A stretch of DNA of 64,000 nt from Chitinophaga polysaccharea. Lineage in GTDB: Bacteria > Bacteroidota > Bacteroidia > Chitinophagales > Chitinophagaceae. The position numbers were made by a program, and so were the translations under genes. The notes below the pieces were generated by a model. The model saw only the letters and a list, made by a program, of their open reading frames with translations. It was not told the DNA's origin and made no database searches. The stretch lies in the NCBI RefSeq assembly GCF_007829335.1, contig NZ_VIWO01000005.1, positions 372,001 to 436,000 on the forward strand. Reading direction: 5' to 3'. Shown here in pieces: positions 27,470 to 37,198 of the stretch (the stretch's first letter is position 1; the number at the start of each line of letters is the position of its first letter).

Positions 27470-28888
27470 TTATTTTTGGTAGCCAGGGTTTTGGTCGCCA
27501 ATGGCTGGGTTATACAGGAATTCTTCATGTGGAATAGGCATGATATACCGGATCTGATCGGTAAGCGTAGGACGCAATTGTTTAGTTAATGCTACCGGCA
27601 GGCGAAGTAAGGCGATCCATTCCTGGCCATCTTCTCCGACCAGGTTACGGGAAATTTCCAGGTAAATCTGCTTCAGCAATTCGTTCGTGTCGCTGGCGTT
27701 ATCAATCGCCGTAAAGTCGGTAACACCAGCATGTCCCATCACCGTTTTCAGGATAGTACGTACGGCGGCGGCACTACCTCCGGAGCGTACCAGCGCTTCT
27801 GCTTTTAACAGGTATACTTCTGTTAAGCGGAACGCATAGGCTGTTTCTGATACCACGGTGGTAGTGGATCCCTGCTGTTTGTATTTAGTAAAGAAAAAGG
27901 TGCCGGGTGAATAGCGATTGGCCGTACCTACCATCCAGGGCTGTCTCGGATCGCCGTTCAACAGGTCTTTTAATGCCGTTTTGGCAACATACAATCCGGA
28001 AGCGCCCGGCCAGTATTGATTACTTAAAGTATAGTAAAAGCTTTCCTGGTTTTGCTGAGGTTTCACTCCCAGTATTACTTCGCTGCTACCTAATCCTTTG
28101 GTTAAAAAGATATCCTTGGTCATAGGTTCCAGGGAGTATTTATTCTTGTTGATGATGCTGTCGGCCAATGCAATTACATTAGGATAATCCTCTGGTTGCG
28201 CATGGCTCATCAGCACCCGCATTTTCAATGCCATGGCTGCCCAGCGGGTAGCGTAGAAATTCGGTCTGTCGTCCGGACCGTGCGTAATGGCGTCATCCAC
28301 ATCAGTCAGGATAGCCGTGTAGCTGTCTTTCACAGCGCTGCGTGCTTTGGAAATTTTGTCCACCGTCACAAATTCATCGCGCAGCAACAAGCCATAGGGA
28401 CTGCCAAGGTTGAACCATTGCCCGTAAAAACTCAGTAATTTAAAGTTGGCATAAGCCCGCAGGAACCTGGCTTCCGCAAGAATTTCCGCTTTGCGGCTGC
28501 CCGTAAATGCTTTATCATCCAGGGCAGTCACCCCTTTGATGATACCATTGGCCGCATTGATAATATTATAGGCAGAAGTCCAGTAACTGCTGTTAAAACT
28601 GGAATTCGCCATATCATTTATTTCTCCGGGGTCAGCGCCATATCCATATCCCAGGTAACCGGCAAAGATTCCGGGCGTTACTTCGTGTTCCATCCATTTG
28701 GTCACATTGTCGCTGTTAACTGCGGCAAAACGATAGTAGGCGCCGTTGAGTGCTATTTCAGACGTACGTTGATCGATGATGGTGTTGCCATCTACTTTGG
28801 CATTTTCCGGTAGCTTTCCCAACTCTTTCTTGCAAGATGCGGTTGTTAGCAGCAAGCCGCCCAGCATGGTATATATGATACTTTTCAT
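27470..28888 (-). CDS. SusD/RagB-family outer-membrane lipoprotein
   Basis: 472 residues. The lipobox is TASC at residue 19. The SusD fold is indicated by ALNGAYYRFAAVN, AYNIINAANGIIKGV, AEARFLRAYANFKLLSFYGQ and the C-terminal AFRLTEVYLLKAEALVR helix that leads into LPIPHEEF-like residues (IMPIPHEEFLYNP). SusD proteins sit on the cell surface as the lid and substrate-binding partner of the SusC channel. It follows the SusC gene by 17 bases. No glycosidase or peptidase gene is in the operon, so the substrate cannot be deduced. Confidence 0.93.
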   Translation of the reverse strand: MKSIIYTMLGGLLLTTASCKKELGKLPENAKVDGNTIIDQRTSEIALNGAYYRFAAVNSDNVTKWMEHEVTPGIFAGYLGYGYGADPGEINDMANSSFNSSYWTSAYNIINAANGIIKGVTALDDKAFTGSRKAEILAEARFLRAYANFKLLSFYGQWFNLGSPYGLLLRDEFVTVDKISKARSAVKDSYTAILTDVDDAITHGPDDRPNFYATRWAAMALKMRVLMSHAQPEDYPNVIALADSIINKNKYSLEPMTKDIFLTKGLGSSEVILGVKPQQNQESFYYTLSNQYWPGASGLYVAKTALKDLLNGDPRQPWMVGTANRYSPGTFFFTKYKQQGSTTTVVSETAYAFRLTEVYLLKAEALVRSGGSAAAVRTILKTVMGHAGVTDFTAIDNASDTNELLKQIYLEISRNLVGEDGQEWIALLRLPVALTKQLRPTLTDQIRYIMPIPHEEFLYNPAIGDQNPGYQK

Positions 28889-28905
28889 AAAATCTGTTTG
28901 ATAGT

Positions 28906-31900
28906 TTAAAATCCAAAACGAATACCCAGGTTATATTGCTTCACGGTCGGATAAGTGCTCACATCATTACTGCCATTAATTAAGCTGTAAGGATTGTTAC
29001 TCACTTCCGGATCTGGTCCCGGATATTTGGTGATGGTAAACAGGTTGGTAGCCGACATATACATGGAAGCATCCCGGATATGCATTCTGGCAGCTACTTT
29101 CGCCGGTAGCTGGTAACTGAGCGTGATGGATTTTAATTTGAGATAAGAGCCATCAAACACTTCCGCGCTGGAATTATAATTATATCCATTTTGTGCCAGC
29201 ATCAGCCGGGGGCGGTCGGAATTTGGATTTTCCGGCGTCCATCTGCCCAGGATGCGCGTGCCTTTATTGGTGTATTCCTGGAAGCTCTTATACTGGATAT
29301 CAGCCAGGTACAGCATTTGGCCGCCATAAGAGAAGGTGAGCAATGTGATGAGGCTAAAGTGCTTGTAAGTAAATGTGTTGGTAAACCCGCCAAAGAACTT
29401 GGGCTGCGCATGCCCGATCACATACTGTCCCGGGAACCCGGTGCTGTCTAATTTATACATCGGATCGCCTATGCCCAGGTAGGGAGTGAAATACTTATAG
29501 TAAGGAAATGATTTTTTATAGGTATCTAACTGCTCCTTTGTACGAATGAGACCTTCGAATTGCTTACCATAGAAGAGCCCGAGTGGTTCATTTTTTCGTA
29601 CAATACTATTTCCCATGGAAAAAGCATTGATATCATTGGGATCAGAGAAATCCTTATCGATATCCGTTACCTTAGAACGGTTGCCCGACATGTTAATGGC
29701 GGCAGTCCACTGGAAAGATTTATGCTTGATGATATCTGTCCGTAAATCTATTTCCAGGCCCTTGTTAGTGATATTAGCAATGTTGGCCACCACACTGCCA
29801 TAGGAAGAGCTTGGCGCCAGCGTGGTAGGCAGCAGCAGCCCTGAGGTATGCTTCTCATAATAACCTATCACCCCACGCAGGCGGGAATTAAATAATTCAA
29901 AGTCCAGCCCCAGGTCTTTCTGTAATGTAGATTCCCACTTGAGCCGGCTATTTCCCAGTTGTGTAGGGATCAGCGCATTGGTGCCGCCATAGGAACCAGG
30001 CGTGTACAGGGTATAGTATAAATTATCGCCGAAGTTCTGCGTACCCGTGTAGCCCGCACTGGCTCTCAATTTCAATTCACTTACCCAGTTTACATGCTCC
30101 ATAAAAGGTTCCTGGGAAATACGCCAGGCAATACCACCCGAAGGGAAATAACCTACGCGGTTATGTTCGGGAAATTTGGAAGAAGCATCAGAGCGACCGG
30201 TAAAGGTAAAGAGGTATTTTTCTTTCAGCGCATAATTGGCGCGCACATAAAAGCTCAGCAGCGAGTTTTGGCCGGAAATGCCCGTAGAAGGGAGTGTAAC
30301 AGCGGCTGAAGAAAGATTATTGAGAAATTTATCATCCGGGAACCCTTGTCCTGACGCGGAAAAAGAGTTGAAACGGTATTTCTGCCAGGAAGTACCCCCC
30401 AGGAGGTTGATGCGGTTATTCTTATTAAACTGTTTATCCCAGGTAAGGGTATTTTCGAAAAACAGGTTCACGTCTTCTGTCTGCGCCTGTGAACCGGTGC
30501 CGCCATTGGAGCTGCTGGTGCCATCCGGCGAGGCAATTACCGCAGTACTGGGCACATAGTTCAGCTGGTGATAATTATTATAGTTGACAGACAGGGTACT
30601 TCTGAATTTCAGGTCTTTCAGGATATTATAGTCGCCACTCAGCGACCCTATGAGGGACGCTGTTTTACCCTGGTTGATACCGTCCAGCAATACCAGCGGG
30701 TTTTGAAAGCCCTGGTAATCGTACGCACCCACCTGTGATCCCTTGAACTGGTAAATGCTGCCATCAGGATTATAAGCTGGTAAGGTAGGCGGTGCAAACA
30801 GCGCCTGCGTATAGATCCCGTTGGTGATATTATTTTTAGTGAACCCGTAATCCAGGTTGGTAATTATCCTAAAGCGCTGGGTAATTTCATTATCCAGGCT
30901 TATTTTACCGGAGATACGGGAGAAGTCAGTACCTTTTAATACCCCATCCTGTTTCGTATAGGCGAGAGAGGTATAGTACCTGGATCCGGCGCCACCGCCT
31001 CGTACAGAGATATCTGCATTGTGAGAAACGCCATTGCGTAATACCAGCTTGAGCCAGTCGGTATTGGCAGTGCCCAGGAAGCTGGGATCTGTGAGGATGG
31101 CGGTTGCCTTGGGATCCGGATTTTCACCGGCCTGCGCTTTGGCATCGTTCAGGTTCTTTGCCGCTTCCCTGATCAGGCTCAGGTACTGGCTGGCGTTCAG
31201 GAGTTTCTCTTTGATGGGAGCACTTACGCCTGCGTAGTAGTTGGCTTCCAGCACAGGCTTCTGATTCAGCTTCCCTTTTTTTGTTGTGATGATCACTACG
31301 CCGTTGGCCGCCTTGGAACCGTAAATAGCCGTGGCAGAAGCGTCTTTGAGGATATCGATGCTTTCGATGTCGTTGATGTTGAGACCGGCGAGGCTGTTCA
31401 GTCCACGGGAGAAAGAGCCGGAAACACCATCATTCCGGTCATCGCTACCACCGCCTTCTACCGGGTTTACCACTTCTGCCTGGTTCTGGAGATACCGGTT
31501 TTGTATCGTTACCTGTACTCCATCGATGATGTATAAAGGATCGTTACCGCCCAGCAGGGAAGTACCGCCACGGATGCGGATTTTAGCCACACCACCAGGG
31601 GAGCCGTCGGCCTGTACTACCTGTACACCAGCGGCTTTACCGGCCAGTGCCTGGTCGATGCTGGCGAAAGGAACGTTCTTTACCTCTTCTACGTTGACAG
31701 AGGCCACGGAGCCGGTCAGGTCCTTCCGTTTGGTGCTACCATAACCTACTACCACATACTGATTGAGATCGTCGACTTTAGCTTTCAGTTCTATTTCCAG
31801 CTGAACCCTGCCTCCCAGGCTGAAGGTTTGTGATTCGAAGCCTACGCAGGACACCAACAGGGTGGCATTCCTGGTTACTTCTTTCAGGCGGAAATGCCCT

Positions 31901-32439
31901 GTAGCATCGGTAATAGCAGCCGTGTTGCTGCCTTTTACGCGCACAGAAACACCCGGAACGGGCGTCCCTTTGGCGTCGACTATTTTCCCTTCCACTTCCT
32001 GCGGGGGAACCGGCTCGGCCGCCGTTATTTCCGGCGCCACTGTTTTGCGGGAAATAACAATCGTGTTGCCTTCCATGTCGAAAGTCAATGGCTTATCCTG
32101 CAGCAGCTTTCCCAGGGCTACTTTCAGGGGTACTTCTTTCAGTTGTGCCGACACTGGCGTGATATCCGACAGGTCTTTACTGCGATAAAAAAATACGAAG
32201 CCGGTTTGTTGTTTAATAATACTGAATACCTGCTGTAAAGGCATATCCTTGCAGGACACACTGACCGTTTGTGATAATCCCTTGGCACAAACGTGCAGGG
32301 CCAGTACCGTTAAAAAGAGGGCGGTCAATCTCATTGCTCTCCAGATTTTGGTGACATAATCGTTCCCTGGTTGATGGGAATACTCGTTGCTGAAAGACGG
32401 GTCGTTGCGATGCCCGCTGCGAACAACATTAATTTTCAT
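28906..32439 (-). CDS. SusC/RagA-family TonB-dependent transporter with STN signalling domain
   Basis: 1177 residues. A long N-terminal segment ends in a signal sequence (MRLTALFLTVLALHVCAKGLS). Next come a secretin/TonB STN domain (about residues 58-130: MPLQQVFSIIKQQTGFVFFY), a carboxypeptidase-regulatory-like domain (VEGKIVDAKGTPVPGVSVRV), the SusC box YVVVGYGSTKRKDLTGSV, the plug (IRGGTSLLGGNDPLYIIDGV) and a 22-strand-type barrel ending in YNLGIRFGF. It imports an oligomeric nutrient across the outer membrane using TonB energy. The STN domain implies signalling to a FecR anti-sigma factor, and such a pair lies directly upstream. First gene of the operon. Confidence 0.94.
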   Translation of the reverse strand: MKINVVRSGHRNDPSFSNEYSHQPGNDYVTKIWRAMRLTALFLTVLALHVCAKGLSQTVSVSCKDMPLQQVFSIIKQQTGFVFFYRSKDLSDITPVSAQLKEVPLKVALGKLLQDKPLTFDMEGNTIVISRKTVAPEITAAEPVPPQEVEGKIVDAKGTPVPGVSVRVKGSNTAAITDATGHFRLKEVTRNATLLVSCVGFESQTFSLGGRVQLEIELKAKVDDLNQYVVVGYGSTKRKDLTGSVASVNVEEVKNVPFASIDQALAGKAAGVQVVQADGSPGGVAKIRIRGGTSLLGGNDPLYIIDGVQVTIQNRYLQNQAEVVNPVEGGGSDDRNDGVSGSFSRGLNSLAGLNINDIESIDILKDASATAIYGSKAANGVVIITTKKGKLNQKPVLEANYYAGVSAPIKEKLLNASQYLSLIREAAKNLNDAKAQAGENPDPKATAILTDPSFLGTANTDWLKLVLRNGVSHNADISVRGGGAGSRYYTSLAYTKQDGVLKGTDFSRISGKISLDNEITQRFRIITNLDYGFTKNNITNGIYTQALFAPPTLPAYNPDGSIYQFKGSQVGAYDYQGFQNPLVLLDGINQGKTASLIGSLSGDYNILKDLKFRSTLSVNYNNYHQLNYVPSTAVIASPDGTSSSNGGTGSQAQTEDVNLFFENTLTWDKQFNKNNRINLLGGTSWQKYRFNSFSASGQGFPDDKFLNNLSSAAVTLPSTGISGQNSLLSFYVRANYALKEKYLFTFTGRSDASSKFPEHNRVGYFPSGGIAWRISQEPFMEHVNWVSELKLRASAGYTGTQNFGDNLYYTLYTPGSYGGTNALIPTQLGNSRLKWESTLQKDLGLDFELFNSRLRGVIGYYEKHTSGLLLPTTLAPSSSYGSVVANIANITNKGLEIDLRTDIIKHKSFQWTAAINMSGNRSKVTDIDKDFSDPNDINAFSMGNSIVRKNEPLGLFYGKQFEGLIRTKEQLDTYKKSFPYYKYFTPYLGIGDPMYKLDSTGFPGQYVIGHAQPKFFGGFTNTFTYKHFSLITLLTFSYGGQMLYLADIQYKSFQEYTNKGTRILGRWTPENPNSDRPRLMLAQNGYNYNSSAEVFDGSYLKLKSITLSYQLPAKVAARMHIRDASMYMSATNLFTITKYPGPDPEVSNNPYSLINGSNDVSTYPTVKQYNLGIRFGF

Positions 32440-32526
32440 ACCTTAGATTGGTTTTTGGTTGACAAAATGCTTCTAACCGCTTTTTTGAGCAGTAGAATCG
32501 TTTTCCTGAATGAGTTAACCATTACT

Positions 32527-32564
32527 AAAACCTGGTGCGGACGCCAATCTTGACACCAGGTTTT
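32527..32564 (-). terminator. Hairpin between the sigma/FecR pair and susC
   Basis: AAAACCTGGTG (32527-32537) and CACCAGGTTTT (32554-32564) form an 11-bp stem with a 16-base loop. On the minus strand four T follow; on the plus strand eight T follow. It probably separates the fecR transcript from the susC transcript. Confidence 0.6.
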
Positions 32565-32720
32565 TTTTATGGATGAACATAACTAGCCCCTGTCCGGTGG
32601 ACTATTATCGTTCATAACACGAAAATTGACAGGATAGCTATCGATGCAGGCGTTGGTGGTGCCTGGCATCATGGTGGCTGATATTGGTGGTATCAGCAAT
32701 GGTTGGTGATTGGTTTTTGA

Positions 32721-33872
32721 TTATGGATAAATGATAAGCTTTCTCCCCTCTTCCACTTTAAACTGAATCTTTGCCTGCGCCAGTATTTTCAGTAGTTGTT
32801 CCTGTGTCAGACTTCTGCCAATCTCCCCTGTAAACTTCTCTTCCGGTATTTTGCCGGCATAGCTCACTTCTATATTATACCACCTCGACAATTGCCGCAT
32901 TACGGTAGGTATATCTGCATCATCGAATGAAAAGTAACCATTCTTCCAGGCCATCACATTATTCACATCTGCTTTTTTCACAAAGGCGATTTCCTCTTTA
33001 CCGGGCATCACCCTGGCTTGCTGACCGGGGTCCAGCTGTTTATACTGGCTGCCGGCTCTTACCAGCACTGCGCCTTCCAGCAAAGTGGTATTCATGGTAC
33101 TTTCGTCCGGGTAGGCATTCACATTAAAATGTGTACCCAGTACCAGTATTTCCATATTGTTGACCCTTACCGAAAAGGGCTGATGCGCGTTGGCCGCCAC
33201 TTCAAAGTATACTTCCCCGGTAACGGTCACCGCCCTTTCCTTACCGGCAAACGCCGTAGGGTAGCTGATAGAAGAGGAAGCATTCAGCCAGGCATCCGTA
33301 CCATCGGGCAGCTTGATTTTAAACTGTCCACCCCGGGGTGTGCGTAGTACGTTGTTGCTGACAGATTCCGCCGCTGGCCCGCCATGCTGGTAAACAATTT
33401 CCCCTTTGCCGCTTTTCTGTACCTTGCTGCTTCCTTGTATAGTGGCCCATCCGCTGCCTGTGGTATCCAGGTCCACTACCGAACCGTCGGACAGGGTGAG
33501 CGTAGCTTTATCGCCCCCGGGGGCGATAGGCAAAGCTTTGGCAGCCATGCTGTTTTTAGGTTTACTGGTAGAGACATAATAGGTGATACCTGCTCCCAGT
33601 AATAAAACCACTGCCGCGGCCACTCTCCAGCTTTTGTAAAACACCGGGCGCAAACGGGGCTGGCTTTCCGGCGGCAGGGTTGCCGCCAGTAAACGGGCCT
33701 GCATGCGCTGTTCCAGCGATGCTTCCGTTTCGCCTACTGCGGCCGCCATATGCACAGTTAAAGCCGCCTCGTCGTAGGCATTGTACCATTGTAACAACCG
33801 GGTCGTTTCTTCCTCACTGGCTTTCCCCGCAAGGTACTTCTCCGATAGTATGGCCAGCTCATTAGTTTCCAT
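32721..33872 (-). CDS. FecR-family anti-sigma factor
   Basis: 383 residues. A cytoplasmic N-terminal domain (about 85 residues, LAILSEKYLAGKASEEET) precedes one membrane helix (WRVAAAVVLLLGAGITYYV) and a periplasmic FecR domain (NVLRTPRGGQFKIKLPDGTD, AWLNASSSISYPTAF, VRVNNMEILVLGTHFNVNAY). The C-terminal DUF4974-type domain includes MRQLSRWYNIEVSY. It should hold the upstream ECF sigma factor inactive until the STN domain of the SusC protein signals ligand. Gene order sigma, fecR, susC, susD is classic for Bacteroidota. Confidence 0.93.
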   Translation of the reverse strand: METNELAILSEKYLAGKASEEETTRLLQWYNAYDEAALTVHMAAAVGETEASLEQRMQARLLAATLPPESQPRLRPVFYKSWRVAAAVVLLLGAGITYYVSTSKPKNSMAAKALPIAPGGDKATLTLSDGSVVDLDTTGSGWATIQGSSKVQKSGKGEIVYQHGGPAAESVSNNVLRTPRGGQFKIKLPDGTDAWLNASSSISYPTAFAGKERAVTVTGEVYFEVAANAHQPFSVRVNNMEILVLGTHFNVNAYPDESTMNTTLLEGAVLVRAGSQYKQLDPGQQARVMPGKEEIAFVKKADVNNVMAWKNGYFSFDDADIPTVMRQLSRWYNIEVSYAGKIPEEKFTGEIGRSLTQEQLLKILAQAKIQFKVEEGRKLIIYP

Positions 33873-33940
33873 CCACAGTCATGATTTAATAAGGTGTTAT
33901 ATAAGTAGAGTAGGAAAATGGATGCCCTACCCTACCTCTC

Positions 33941-33960
33941 CGGAAAAAAATTTTTTTCCG
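33941..33960. other. Perfect 20-bp A/T-core palindrome between sigma factor and fecR
   Basis: CGG, seven A, seven T, CCG form a perfect palindrome that begins at the base next to the sigma-factor stop codon (33961). In the transcript it folds into a hairpin and could act as an intercistronic attenuator. As DNA, it could be a bent operator. Confidence 0.55.
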
Positions 33961-34521
33961 CTACCACAGTACCAGGGTGTGAAAATAGTTCCGGAATTGT
34001 ACGCGTAAACGCTGTAAGGCTTTGGTGATATGCTTTTCCACCGCTTTCTCAGAGATCTGTAGTTCGGCGGCAATTTCTTTATTGCTCATCCCCTTTTCCC
34101 GGCTATATTCAAAAACGATCCGGCATTTTTCGGGTAATTGTTTCAGCTGCTCCTGCATAGATTGTTGCAGGAAATGGATGGTGGCCGCATCGTCGGTTAC
34201 GGCCTGCACTGCTTCGGGCAAGGCTTCCACCGGCGTTACCGGTATCAATTTCGATAGTTGTGTAAACACCGCGTAGCGGCTGGCGGTAGCCAGGTAGGCC
34301 GGTAAAGACCGGATAATCGTATGCCCTCTCCGTTGCCACAGGCCGGTAAGTACGTCCTGTACCACGTCTTCAGCCAGTTCACGGGAGCGTAAGCGATCAT
34401 ATGCCAGCACGTACAACCGCTTCCAATAGCGGTAATATATAGCGGTAAAGGCGTTGTGATCATCTTTACCCATCATCTGAACCAGCTCTTCATCAGCAAA
34501 ATGGGAGTAATCAGTCATCAT
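33961..34521 (-). CDS. ECF-type RNA polymerase sigma factor
   Basis: 186 residues. Region 2 is seen in HNAFTAIYYRYWKRLYVLAY and RSRELAEDVVQDVLTGLWQR, and region 4 in LPEKCRIVFEYSREKGMSNK followed by EIAAELQISEKAVEKHITKA. This is the Bacteroidota ECF group that works with FecR anti-sigma factors. The fecR gene follows after 88 bases containing a perfect palindrome. It should direct polymerase to the susC promoter when the transporter is engaged. Confidence 0.94.
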   Translation of the reverse strand: MMTDYSHFADEELVQMMGKDDHNAFTAIYYRYWKRLYVLAYDRLRSRELAEDVVQDVLTGLWQRRGHTIIRSLPAYLATASRYAVFTQLSKLIPVTPVEALPEAVQAVTDDAATIHFLQQSMQEQLKQLPEKCRIVFEYSREKGMSNKEIAAELQISEKAVEKHITKALQRLRVQFRNYFHTLVLW

Positions 34522-34693
34522 CTCACCTATAAATCTATTACATTAATGGCATAAAAAGTCAAACAAGATAAAGACTTATTTATGAAAGTTATACCCGTCA
34601 GCGCCGATACATTGCCGGCATAGATTGCGCCGCACAAAAGTGCAGCACTATCGCTCAAAAAAGTGTAAATTGTAAGTACCTATATATACCGAT

Positions 34694-36553
34694 ATGAGTA
34701 TACCCAAACCAGGCCCCCGCCTTTTATGGGCATTATTATTTTTCTTTATCATAAACGATGCAACTGCTCAATCTGCGCAAATGTGGAAGGAGCGGGCGCA
34801 ACTACCTTATATTAAAGACAGCATTGCCCTCATTGATGCGATGAACCGCGTAGGATTACTTTACCAGGCTAAAAATGTGGATAGTTGTTTTTATTTTGGA
34901 CTTAAAGCCAAAGCCCTGTCTCAGCAAATGCATTATTTAAAAGGGGAAACAGATGCGGACAATGTTATCGCTATTGCGTTTTCCTACCGGGGACTCATCA
35001 GGGAAGCGTTAAGCTTATATAGTAGTGCACTGGCAAACTATCAGCGAATGCGTGATACCGCCAATATAGTGCAAATGCTCATGAACACGGCCTTGGTATA
35101 TGCACAGGTAGACACGCTCAAATCCAGGGCTTATTTCCACCAGGCCATAGCGATGGGGAGCCAGTTAAAACAGGACAGTATTATGAGCATTTTATTCGCT
35201 AATTACTGTATCTGCGTCCCCTCACTAAGCACCGATAGCATTCACTATTACCTGGACAAATCCCGGGCCATTGCCCTCCGGTATAAGCTCGACTGGATTT
35301 CAGTCTTGATCATGCAAATGCAAGCCGATGTCCTGACTGGCCAGGGCAGCAAGGAGGCGTTGCCACTCCTGAAAGAATGCCTGGACAAATCCAGGCAACT
35401 GAACAACGAAGTATTTGAGATAAATGCGTTAGCCGGCATCGGCAGCTATTATGAACAAAGCGCCCCTGACAGCGCGCTCAAATATTATTATCAGGCCTAT
35501 GAAGTTGTTCAAAAATCAGGTTATACCACTATGATGGTATCTGGCGCAACCCCAATACTGGCGGCTGCCAAACGTACCGGTAACCCGGCCAATATCAGCC
35601 GCGCCCAGGAGCTGCTCGAAAACGCCCTCACAAAAGAAAATGCTAACCTGAAAAACTTTATCGGCGACTATGTGAAGTATAACAATATAGAAGAAGCCAA
35701 TAAGCTGCTGGCCGTTAGCAATCACAATAAGCAGTCAAAAATTTGGTTGTTGATCAGTATATGCATTGCCTGCGCATTACTGGCCATTTTTATCTACCGG
35801 CAATACCGGGTATCCAACCAGCTCAACAAAAAAATAATGGAGCAGAACAATGACCTGCAAACGACGCTCACGGCCCTGGAACAAAGCCAGGAAGACAATA
35901 CAAGGATCATGAAAGTAGTGGCGCACGACCTCCGTAACCCGGTGGGCGCCATGACCACCATCGCCACCATGCTGCTGGAAGAAGGGGCGCAGTCGCCCGA
36001 TAACCAGATAATGTTGGACCTCATCAAAACTTCCGGCGAACATTCCATGGAAATGGTAGACAACCTTTTAATGATGCACAGCCGCTCCGAAGAATTAAAA
36101 AAAGAGAAAGCAGATATATACGATATGCTGCGCTACTGTGTGGACTTATTACAGTTCAAGGCGGAAAATAAAAAACAACACATCCACCTCGGCGCGCCAC
36201 GTGTAACGCTACCCATCAACCGCGAAAAAATATGGCGGGTGATGAGCAACCTTATTACCAACGCTATTAAATTCAGTCCCGACGGCGCCGATATTTTCGT
36301 ACAGATGGAAGAAAAATCCGGAGAAGTGGTGATTACCGTAAAAGACAATGGCATAGGCATTCCGGATAACATGCACGACAAAATATTCCAAATGTTTACC
36401 ACCACCCGGAGAAAAGGCACCGCAGGGGAACACTCCTTTGGATTGGGGCTGGCCATCTCCAAACAAATCGTAGAAGCACACAAGGGCCGTATCTGGTATG
36501 AAAGCCAGCCAGGCTATGGGACTACCTTTTTTGTGGCACTCCCAACAACCTAA
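34694..36553 (+). CDS. TPR-containing membrane histidine kinase
   Basis: 619 residues. The order is a signal peptide (LLWALLFFFIINDATA-Q), a TPR-like helical periplasmic region (about 40-340; QLNNEVFEINALAGIGSYYE), a membrane helix (IWLLISICIACALLAIFIY), a short coiled coil, HisKA with the phospho-accepting His in VVAHDLRNPVGAM, and HATPase with NLITNAIKF, DNGIGIP and FGLGLAISKQIV. No response regulator is encoded beside it, so it is an orphan sensor. The GNAT gene follows 13 bases later, probably in the same transcript. Confidence 0.92.
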   Translation: MSIPKPGPRLLWALLFFFIINDATAQSAQMWKERAQLPYIKDSIALIDAMNRVGLLYQAKNVDSCFYFGLKAKALSQQMHYLKGETDADNVIAIAFSYRGLIREALSLYSSALANYQRMRDTANIVQMLMNTALVYAQVDTLKSRAYFHQAIAMGSQLKQDSIMSILFANYCICVPSLSTDSIHYYLDKSRAIALRYKLDWISVLIMQMQADVLTGQGSKEALPLLKECLDKSRQLNNEVFEINALAGIGSYYEQSAPDSALKYYYQAYEVVQKSGYTTMMVSGATPILAAAKRTGNPANISRAQELLENALTKENANLKNFIGDYVKYNNIEEANKLLAVSNHNKQSKIWLLISICIACALLAIFIYRQYRVSNQLNKKIMEQNNDLQTTLTALEQSQEDNTRIMKVVAHDLRNPVGAMTTIATMLLEEGAQSPDNQIMLDLIKTSGEHSMEMVDNLLMMHSRSEELKKEKADIYDMLRYCVDLLQFKAENKKQHIHLGAPRVTLPINREKIWRVMSNLITNAIKFSPDGADIFVQMEEKSGEVVITVKDNGIGIPDNMHDKIFQMFTTTRRKGTAGEHSFGLGLAISKQIVEAHKGRIWYESQPGYGTTFFVALPTT

Positions 36554-36566
36554 AATATTTACTCCT

Positions 36567-37004
36567 ATGATCATCAGAGAAGCCAGACACCACGACATCC
36601 CCCAAATACAAACGGTGAGAAACGCCGTGAAAGAAAATATGCTATCGAATCCAAAACTGGTTACCGACCAGGACTGCGAAACCTTCCTGTTTACCCGGGG
36701 CAAAGGCTGGGTATGTGAAATTGGCCGACAGGTAGTAGGATTTTCCATTGTCGATTTGCAGGATCATAATGTGTGGGCGCTATTTGTTCACCCGGAATTC
36801 GATCAGCGGGGCCTCGGCAGGCAACTGCATGATGTGATGCTGGACTGGTATTTTACCCAAACTGATACCCCGCTGTGGCTGGGTACTGCACCGGGTACCC
36901 GGGCAGCATCCTTTTACCGGAAAGCCGGCTGGAAGGAAATAGGCCTGCATGGAAAAGGTGAAATCAAGTTTGAAATGACGGTTGATCAATGGCGGCGGCT
37001 GTAA
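36567..37004 (+). CDS. GNAT-family N-acetyltransferase
   Basis: 145 residues from the ATG at 36567 (MIIREARHHDIPQIQTVRNA). The longer open frame would overlap the kinase gene. The acetyl-CoA-binding motif A is clear (ALFVHPEFDQRGLGRQLHD), as is the C-terminal FYRKAGWKEIG segment. It should transfer an acetyl group to an amine; the target is unknown. Short spacing suggests co-expression with the upstream histidine kinase. Confidence 0.88.
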   Translation: MIIREARHHDIPQIQTVRNAVKENMLSNPKLVTDQDCETFLFTRGKGWVCEIGRQVVGFSIVDLQDHNVWALFVHPEFDQRGLGRQLHDVMLDWYFTQTDTPLWLGTAPGTRAASFYRKAGWKEIGLHGKGEIKFEMTVDQWRRL

Positions 37005-37069
37005 TGATGTGCTGATAGCACTAAGCGACCAGCTCTGCCACCGGCATGCAAACAGGCCAGTCCCCGGAT

Positions 37070-37105
37070 GTCCGGTTCCGGACGTTTAATCGTTCGCTGG
37101 CGGAC
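37070..37105 (+). promoter_or_regulatory. Two tandem enhancer-like palindromes upstream of the ABC permease
   Basis: GTCCG-N4-CGGAC at 37070-37083 is a perfect palindrome. A second copy with one mismatch, GTTCG-N4-CGGAC, lies at 37092-37105. They start 22 bp apart, about two helical turns, so a dimeric regulator would bind both on the same face. They lie about 90 bp upstream of the predicted sigma-54 start site, where NtrC-type enhancer proteins bind. Confidence 0.65.
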
Positions 37106-37160
37106 AAAATCCGCATGATCATCAACACCAAACCATTGACAGTCCTACATTTGAAAGGCC

Positions 37161-37174
37161 GGCAATATTCTTGC
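37161..37174 (+). promoter_or_regulatory. Sigma-54-like -24/-12 promoter
   Basis: GGCAATATTCTTGC has GG and GC separated by exactly 10 bases, as in the sigma-54 consensus (TGGCAC-N5-TTGC). The ATG of the permease is 25 bases after the -12 element, giving a leader of about 13 bases. Together with the paired palindromes upstream this makes a coherent enhancer-dependent promoter. Confidence 0.65.
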
Positions 37175-37198
37175 CCCGGCACCTGAAAAGCAATTCTG

